From NCBI GenBank assembly GCA_035266845.1, contig DATFMP010000011.1:1-28707 (forward strand): a DNA stretch of 28,707 nucleotides, in the 5' to 3' direction. The notes beneath the pieces are model-generated. The model saw nothing but the letters and a program-made list of their open reading frames with translations, had not been told where the DNA came from and made no database searches. This DNA comes from DATFMP01 sp035266845 (GTDB lineage Bacteria > SAR324 > JACQKK01). The position numbers were made by a program, and so were the translations under genes. Shown here piece by piece: positions 24,555 to 28,707 of the stretch; position 1 is the first letter of the stretch, and every line of letters begins with the position of its first letter.

Positions 24555-25763
24555 ATGCACACATCGCTTGGCAGGCACGAAAGACGGAACCGAGGGTGGC
24601 GCTTCGCGGTGGCGATGGTCGGTGCACTGGCTGCCGTGTGCCTGTTGTGGGCGGGCAGCCTGCACGCCGAGCCCTACTTCACCGTGCGCGATGGCTATAA
24701 GTGCTCCAAGTGCCACGTGAACAAGACCGGCGGGCACGCCCGCACGGACTACGCCAAGGTGTACATGGAGACGCGCAACTCCATGTCCTCCGGGGGCGCG
24801 GGCAGCACGGGCGTGGACTACGGGCACGGGCGGCTCAGCGACGCATTCTCGCTGAGCGCCGATCTGCGCGCCGTGGCCCAGTCCGAGCACAACAACACCG
24901 AGGCCACGCAATGGCAGTTCGGCCGGCCATCTTCCTGCGAGAGCTGCCATACGGCCAACAGCGGCGGCGGCAAGCGCGCGGAGATCTACGCCCAGTTCCA
25001 GCCGCTGCCGGGCAAGGCCAGCATCGTGATGACGGAGAACCTGCTCCCGCAGCCTTCCACCCGTGAAGTCTACGGGCTGTTGGAGTTCGACCGCCTGAAC
25101 GGCTACCTCAAGGTCGGGAAGTTCCGCATGCCGACCGCGCTGCACAACACGTTCGACGATCCCTTCTACCACGGCGCGGTGGACGTGGGCTCCACGGACG
25201 AGGTGGGGTTGGAGGCCGTGCGGGGAGATGGGCTGGAGATGGGCATCGAGCCCGGGCCGTATTCGGTCAGCCTGTCCATCACCAACCCGGCCGACTACGC
25301 CGCGGTGCTGAAGGGCAAGCGCGAGGTGCTGAACGCCTATGCCGTGGGCCGCCTGGGCCTGGTGGGGTTGATGTACTACGTCGATCCCCGCACGCAGACG
25401 GAAAACCGCACCTTCATGGGCCTCTATGGCGGGGCCAGCATCGGCCGCGTTACCGGCCTGGTGGAGGTGGACCAGATCAACACCCCCAACGTGGGACTGG
25501 GCTCTTCCACGGACCAACAGGCGCTGCTGGCGGAGGTCAATTTCCTGCTCAGCCGTGGCCAGAACATCAAGTGGCAGTACGAGGCGTTCGACCCGAATAC
25601 CAGTGCGGAGAAGGACATCCGGGATCGCAACAGCCTCATCTACGAACCCTTCATCACGCCCTACCTGCAATTCCGCGGTGGGGTGCGCCGCTGGGCCGGC
25701 CCGCGGCAGACCCCGGGCGCCAACGGCACCACCGTGTTTGCAGAGGTGCACCTGATTTATTGA
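24555..25763 (+). CDS. Predicted diheme cytochrome fused to an outer-membrane beta-barrel
   Basis: This 402-residue exported protein has a signal helix (VAMVGALAAVCLLWAGSLHA, about residues 19-38). An N-terminal heme part follows with CSKCH (50-54) and CESCH (128-132). From about residue 140 to the end the sequence alternates short amphipathic strands with Gly/Asn/Asp turns, as in porins: EVYGLLEFDR, LNGYLKVGKFRMP, GPYSVSLSITN, VGLMYYVDP, YLQFRGGVRRW. It ends with a strand closing in an aromatic residue (VFAEVHLIY), the usual outer-membrane barrel signal. This recalls Cyc2-type fused cytochrome-porins, which have a single heme motif; here there are two. The ATG at 24555 was chosen because it begins the signal peptide and has GAGAAGG upstream. 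It is followed by an OmcA/MtrC-type gene, with no MtrA or MtrB homologue in the window. Confidence 0.75.
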   Translation: MHTSLGRHERRNRGWRFAVAMVGALAAVCLLWAGSLHAEPYFTVRDGYKCSKCHVNKTGGHARTDYAKVYMETRNSMSSGGAGSTGVDYGHGRLSDAFSLSADLRAVAQSEHNNTEATQWQFGRPSSCESCHTANSGGGKRAEIYAQFQPLPGKASIVMTENLLPQPSTREVYGLLEFDRLNGYLKVGKFRMPTALHNTFDDPFYHGAVDVGSTDEVGLEAVRGDGLEMGIEPGPYSVSLSITNPADYAAVLKGKREVLNAYAVGRLGLVGLMYYVDPRTQTENRTFMGLYGGASIGRVTGLVEVDQINTPNVGLGSSTDQQALLAEVNFLLSRGQNIKWQYEAFDPNTSAEKDIRDRNSLIYEPFITPYLQFRGGVRRWAGPRQTPGANGTTVFAEVHLIY

Positions 25764-25840
25764 CGCGCTGCTCTCCACGGGCAGCGGCCGGCCGCACAGC
25801 CGCCGGTAGGACTCACGGTTTGGGGAGGAGAAATAACCCG

Positions 25841-25907
25841 CACGGCACCCAGCGTGGATGAATGCCGTGACAGCGTTCGCCCCCGGGCGAACGAATCGAA
25901 GTGTCAC
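25841..25907 (+). other. Candidate structured RNA leader before the OmcA/MtrC gene
   Basis: The 284-bp gap between the barrel and OmcA/MtrC genes contains a 7-bp stem CACGGCA/TGCCGTG (25841-25869), a 7-bp hairpin GTTCGCC-CCCG-GGCGAAC (25875-25892) and a closing stem GTGACA/TGTCAC (25867-25907). The first and last stems share three bases and so compete. I could not match it to GEMM, cobalamin or other known riboswitch consensus motifs. Confidence 0.35.
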
Positions 25908-26047
25908 AGAAAGGGGGTGGTGGCAGGCAGTTGGACTAGGGGGCGTACGTCCCTTGCACCAGGGCAACCGATCCGGCGCGGTGCAGCGGAGGCCGCGAGC
26001 CGGCGTGATCCCTGGAGCCGTCACCAACCACAGACAAGAGAGGAGTC

Positions 26048-28707
26048 ATGAAGATCCCGACCTGGATCATAATGCTGCTCGGCGCGATGGCCCTGCTGGT
26101 TGCGGGCTGCGGCGGCGGCGGTGGCGGAAGCAGCGGCGAGCCCCCGGGCTACATCATCCCCCCCGGCGGTAGCGCGACCATTTCCACGGCCCAGGAAGCG
26201 TGTTGGGCCTGTCACGGTAACGGTGGGCCGGTGGACGTCGACGCGGCCTCGACCGGCGTGCACGTGCCGGTCGCCCAGGCGGCGCAACTCCGTCCCGTTA
26301 TCACGAAGGTCATTACCAACGGCAACAACGTGGCGATCACGGTGCACGTGACCGACGATGCAGCTGCCGGCGCTGCCGTCACCACGCTGACGTCACAGGA
26401 CCTCCGCTTCACGTTCGCCAAGCTGGTGGCGGCGGGCGCCAGCGGATTTCCTCAGTGGACGGCCCTGATTACCAACAGCTCCAGCGTGCCCACCTACGAG
26501 CGGGCCAACGACAACACCAGCTTTGTCAACGTGGGAGGTGGAGACTATACCTACACGCTGACCAACACCTACACGGGTCTGAACGGCGATACCGTTCCGC
26601 ACCGCATAGGCGTGCAGGTGCCGGATGGAGTGCAGAACGGCTGGGCGGACTTCACGCCTACTGGCAGCCCAGCCACCTTCAACACAGGCAACTTCGACGC
26701 GTATAACGACGTCACGGATGTCATCACCGGCACGCCGGCCAACGACATCGTGCGTACGCAGACCTGCAACGCCTGCCACGGCGACCAGGGTGCGGCCAGC
26801 AACGGCACCGGGCTCGCGATGCACGGTGGCGACCGGCGTGACGTGCAGTACTGCCTGACCTGTCACAACCCGGATAACCCCAACACCGAACTGACAAACA
26901 CGCAGGTGACGGGTGGGGAAAACCTGGACCTGAAAACGGTCGTGCACAAGATCCACATGGGCAAGGACCTGCCCAGCGTGGAAGCCGGTGGTGCCTACGT
27001 GACGCCTGGTTATAGGGGGCCGGTGGACTTCTCCAAGGGCGCCTTCCCGCAACCGGTCACGAACTGCGAGAAGTGCCACCAGGCGAGTACACTGGCGACC
27101 GCGTGGCAGAACGACCCATCCATCGACGCCTGCGGCACGTGCCACGACCGCACGTGGTGGGGTGCGCCGACGGCCACGCCGGCGGGCTTCACGAACCACG
27201 GCGGTGGCGGCCCGTACACCAACGGTAGCTGCGCTGGCTGCCATCCGGCGAGCGGCCCGAAAAACCCGGGCATCTCGATTGCCAGCGCGCACCCGACAGC
27301 ACTTCAGTTCGCGGCTGCGTCCGGCTACACCTACAACGTTGACTCGGTGAATGTCGTAACCAACGTGACCGGTCTGTTCCCGGCGGGCATGTCTGGGCCG
27401 ACGTATCGCGTGGGCACGACGTTGCCGGCTGTGACGTCCATCACCAACAGCACCACGACGGCGACGATCACCTTCGCCTCCGCACACCTGATGCTGCAGG
27501 GTGCGACGATCACCGTCTCGGGTGCCAACGAAGCACCGTACAACGGCACTTTCCGCGTGACGGGCGTTTCAGGGAGCACCGCCACATACACAATGACGAG
27601 CGATCCGGGTGGTGCCGCTACGACGAGTACATCATTCAGCGCAAAGCGGAAGTCCGGTGAGTTGCAGGTGCAGTTCCACATCACCGGCACCAACGCCTCG
27701 CTCATCGGCGGATCGTTGCCTACGGTGACGGGGATTTCCGCAACCGTTGGCAGTAAGACCGCGATCATCACGTTTAGCGGTGACCCGACGGCTGCTGGTC
27801 TCACCGCCTGGACGGCGGGTTCCCCATCGAACATGAGCCGCATCACCGTGGAAGGTGCCGCGCAGTCGGAGTTCAACGGCACGTTCTCGGTCGATAACGT
27901 CACTTCGACCACCGCCACGTACACCATGAAGTCGAATGCGACCGTGGCCAATGCAACCCTCGCCTCGGGTGCGACTGCCATCACGGCGGAAACGGGGCCG
28001 TGGGCGGACCACGGCAGCGGTTCCAGCCGCTCCAGCCGCCTCAATATGTCGGTGGGCTGGAAGTCCAGCGGCGCGGTGGACTATACGAACGAGGGTGCGC
28101 AGGCTCAGCATACCGGTTCGGATAAGACGCCGGGCAAACCGCTCGACTTCGACCTGCTCTGCCCGTGGGAAGGCAAGCCTTCCTCCACCTGCCAAAGCGA
28201 CTACCTGATGCAAAGTCCTTCGGCCGGTGTGTACGTGTTGACCACCACGCTGCCCAGCAACGCGACAAGCGCTGGCACGGGCATCGCGATGATCGACGGT
28301 CACCCGCGGGGCACCATCGACGGCGCGAAGAATGCGGCGGCGGATATCCGCATCCCGGTGACCACCGTGTACCGGGAGTTCGGCATCCGTGATTCCGCGC
28401 CTGCTACGCGACGGACGGGTGTCGTGGCCCAGGCCAAGTGCAATAACTGCCACGGCGGTGGCGCTGCGGGTGCCACGTTGTCGATGCACGGCAACAACCG
28501 CAACATCAGTGCCGCGACGGATGTGGTGGTGTGCACGGTGTGCCACAACTCGTCGAACTCCGACCTCGCCATGCGACCGGCTGACGCCACGACGACGGCG
28601 GACGACCGCAAGAAAGAGGAGTCCATCGACTTCAAACGCATGATCCACCGCATCCACGCGGGTCGCGATACGACCACGGGATTCGTGGAGATATTCGGTT
28701 ATGGCGG
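26048..28707 (+). CDS. OmcA/MtrC-type outer-surface multiheme cytochrome c lipoprotein (3' truncated)
   Basis: This is a large predicted surface lipoprotein: lipobox VAGC followed by a Gly/Ser linker, the ATG preceded by GAGGAG. The frame is open to the end of the window (886 residues). Eight heme motifs are visible: CWACH (residue 52), a five-heme group CNACH, CLTCH, CEKCH, CGTCH and CAGCH (240, 269, 340, 362, 395), then CNNCH (798) and CTVCH (829) starting a second heme group. The blocks VVHKIHMGKDLP and MIHRIHAGRD and the beta domain at 80-220 are the OmcA/MtrC pattern of beta domain, five hemes, beta domain, five hemes. These proteins exchange electrons with minerals, electrodes, metal ions or flavins at the surface. 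Two features are unusual: the extra heme motif before the first beta domain and a 400-residue region between heme groups holding Ig-like repeats. Confidence 0.9.
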   Translation, partial: MKIPTWIIMLLGAMALLVAGCGGGGGGSSGEPPGYIIPPGGSATISTAQEACWACHGNGGPVDVDAASTGVHVPVAQAAQLRPVITKVITNGNNVAITVHVTDDAAAGAAVTTLTSQDLRFTFAKLVAAGASGFPQWTALITNSSSVPTYERANDNTSFVNVGGGDYTYTLTNTYTGLNGDTVPHRIGVQVPDGVQNGWADFTPTGSPATFNTGNFDAYNDVTDVITGTPANDIVRTQTCNACHGDQGAASNGTGLAMHGGDRRDVQYCLTCHNPDNPNTELTNTQVTGGENLDLKTVVHKIHMGKDLPSVEAGGAYVTPGYRGPVDFSKGAFPQPVTNCEKCHQASTLATAWQNDPSIDACGTCHDRTWWGAPTATPAGFTNHGGGGPYTNGSCAGCHPASGPKNPGISIASAHPTALQFAAASGYTYNVDSVNVVTNVTGLFPAGMSGPTYRVGTTLPAVTSITNSTTTATITFASAHLMLQGATITVSGANEAPYNGTFRVTGVSGSTATYTMTSDPGGAATTSTSFSAKRKSGELQVQFHITGTNASLIGGSLPTVTGISATVGSKTAIITFSGDPTAAGLTAWTAGSPSNMSRITVEGAAQSEFNGTFSVDNVTSTTATYTMKSNATVANATLASGATAITAETGPWADHGSGSSRSSRLNMSVGWKSSGAVDYTNEGAQAQHTGSDKTPGKPLDFDLLCPWEGKPSSTCQSDYLMQSPSAGVYVLTTTLPSNATSAGTGIAMIDGHPRGTIDGAKNAAADIRIPVTTVYREFGIRDSAPATRRTGVVAQAKCNNCHGGGAAGATLSMHGNNRNISAATDVVVCTVCHNSSNSDLAMRPADATTTADDRKKEESIDFKRMIHRIHAGRDTTTGFVEIFGYG
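27431..27940 (+). repeat. Two Ig-like repeats inside the OmcA/MtrC-type gene
   Basis: Two related protein modules are encoded at about 27431-27604 and 27725-27940. Each runs VT-I, then ITF, then ITV-GA, then NGTF-V, and ends TATYTM-S. The NGTF motifs are 111 residues apart. Repeats with this motif are seen in surface and phage-tail proteins, so they may mediate adhesion. DNA identity between copies is low, so the duplication is old or the modules were acquired separately. Confidence 0.6.

Noticed and set aside
25921..25935. Sigma-54-like -24/-12 element (TGGCAGGCAGTTGGA) before the OmcA/MtrC gene
   Set aside because: The essential GC of the -12 element is GA here, and no second supporting feature or upstream activator site is visible.
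25764..26047. GEMM (cyclic dinucleotide) riboswitch before the OmcA/MtrC gene
   Set aside because: I looked for the conserved GEMM core segments and found none. The stems present do not follow the GEMM layout.

Overview
The window is about 28.7 kb of GC-rich DNA from a Gram-negative bacterium that respires anaerobically. Lipoproteins, Tat and Sec signals, an outer-membrane barrel and periplasmic multiheme cytochromes show the Gram-negative envelope. The RND pump, ComF, DUF4156-like lipoprotein and FNR/ANR-type DNA boxes point to Pseudomonadota. A gammaproteobacterium or a deltaproteobacterial-type lineage both fit, and the sequence alone does not settle it. I see no insertion sequence, integrase, tRNA, rRNA or CRISPR array.

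Layout. (1) 1-3651, plus strand: the end of an RND efflux pump, a ComF-like phosphoribosyltransferase, a small lipoprotein and a small membrane protein. (2) 3689-5778, minus strand: a CoxE-like VWA protein and its MoxR-type AAA+ partner. (3) 6066-11816, plus strand: an F-type ATP synthase operon encoding b', b, delta, alpha, gamma and beta. It ends in a terminator directly after beta, with no a, c or epsilon subunit in the window. (4) 11899-12171, minus strand: no convincing protein gene, but an FNR-type promoter, about 200 nt of structured sequence and an intrinsic terminator, together a candidate anaerobically induced small RNA. (5) 12444-22594, minus strand: an eleven-gene respiratory cluster with a tetraheme cytochrome c, a Tat-exported ferredoxin-like protein, an NrfD-type membrane protein, pentaheme and tetraheme cytochromes, a NapC/NirT-type protein with seven heme motifs, a nine-heme lipoprotein, a membrane-anchored triheme protein, a cytochrome b, a 43-residue membrane protein and a PCYCGC-type protein. 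(6) 23143-28707, plus strand and divergent: a diheme cytochrome c, a monoheme lipoprotein, a predicted diheme-cytochrome/outer-membrane-barrel fusion, and an OmcA/MtrC-type multiheme lipoprotein that runs off the window.

Counting heme motifs, 32 lie in the minus-strand cluster and at least 13 in the plus-strand cluster. The simplest reading is a path from the quinone pool (NrfD/FeS, NapC-like and cytochrome b modules) through periplasmic cytochromes to the outer membrane and cell surface. The direction of electron flow and the terminal substrate cannot be read from the sequence.

Regulation is the most striking feature. Four promoter regions each carry two FNR/DNR-like boxes (TTGAY-N4-RTCAA type), and in all four the centre-to-centre distance is exactly 22 bp. 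These pairs sit before the candidate sRNA, before the PCYCGC gene, and back to back in the divergent promoter between the two cytochrome operons. They look like one anaerobic or nitrogen-oxide-responsive regulon covering both operons and the small RNA.
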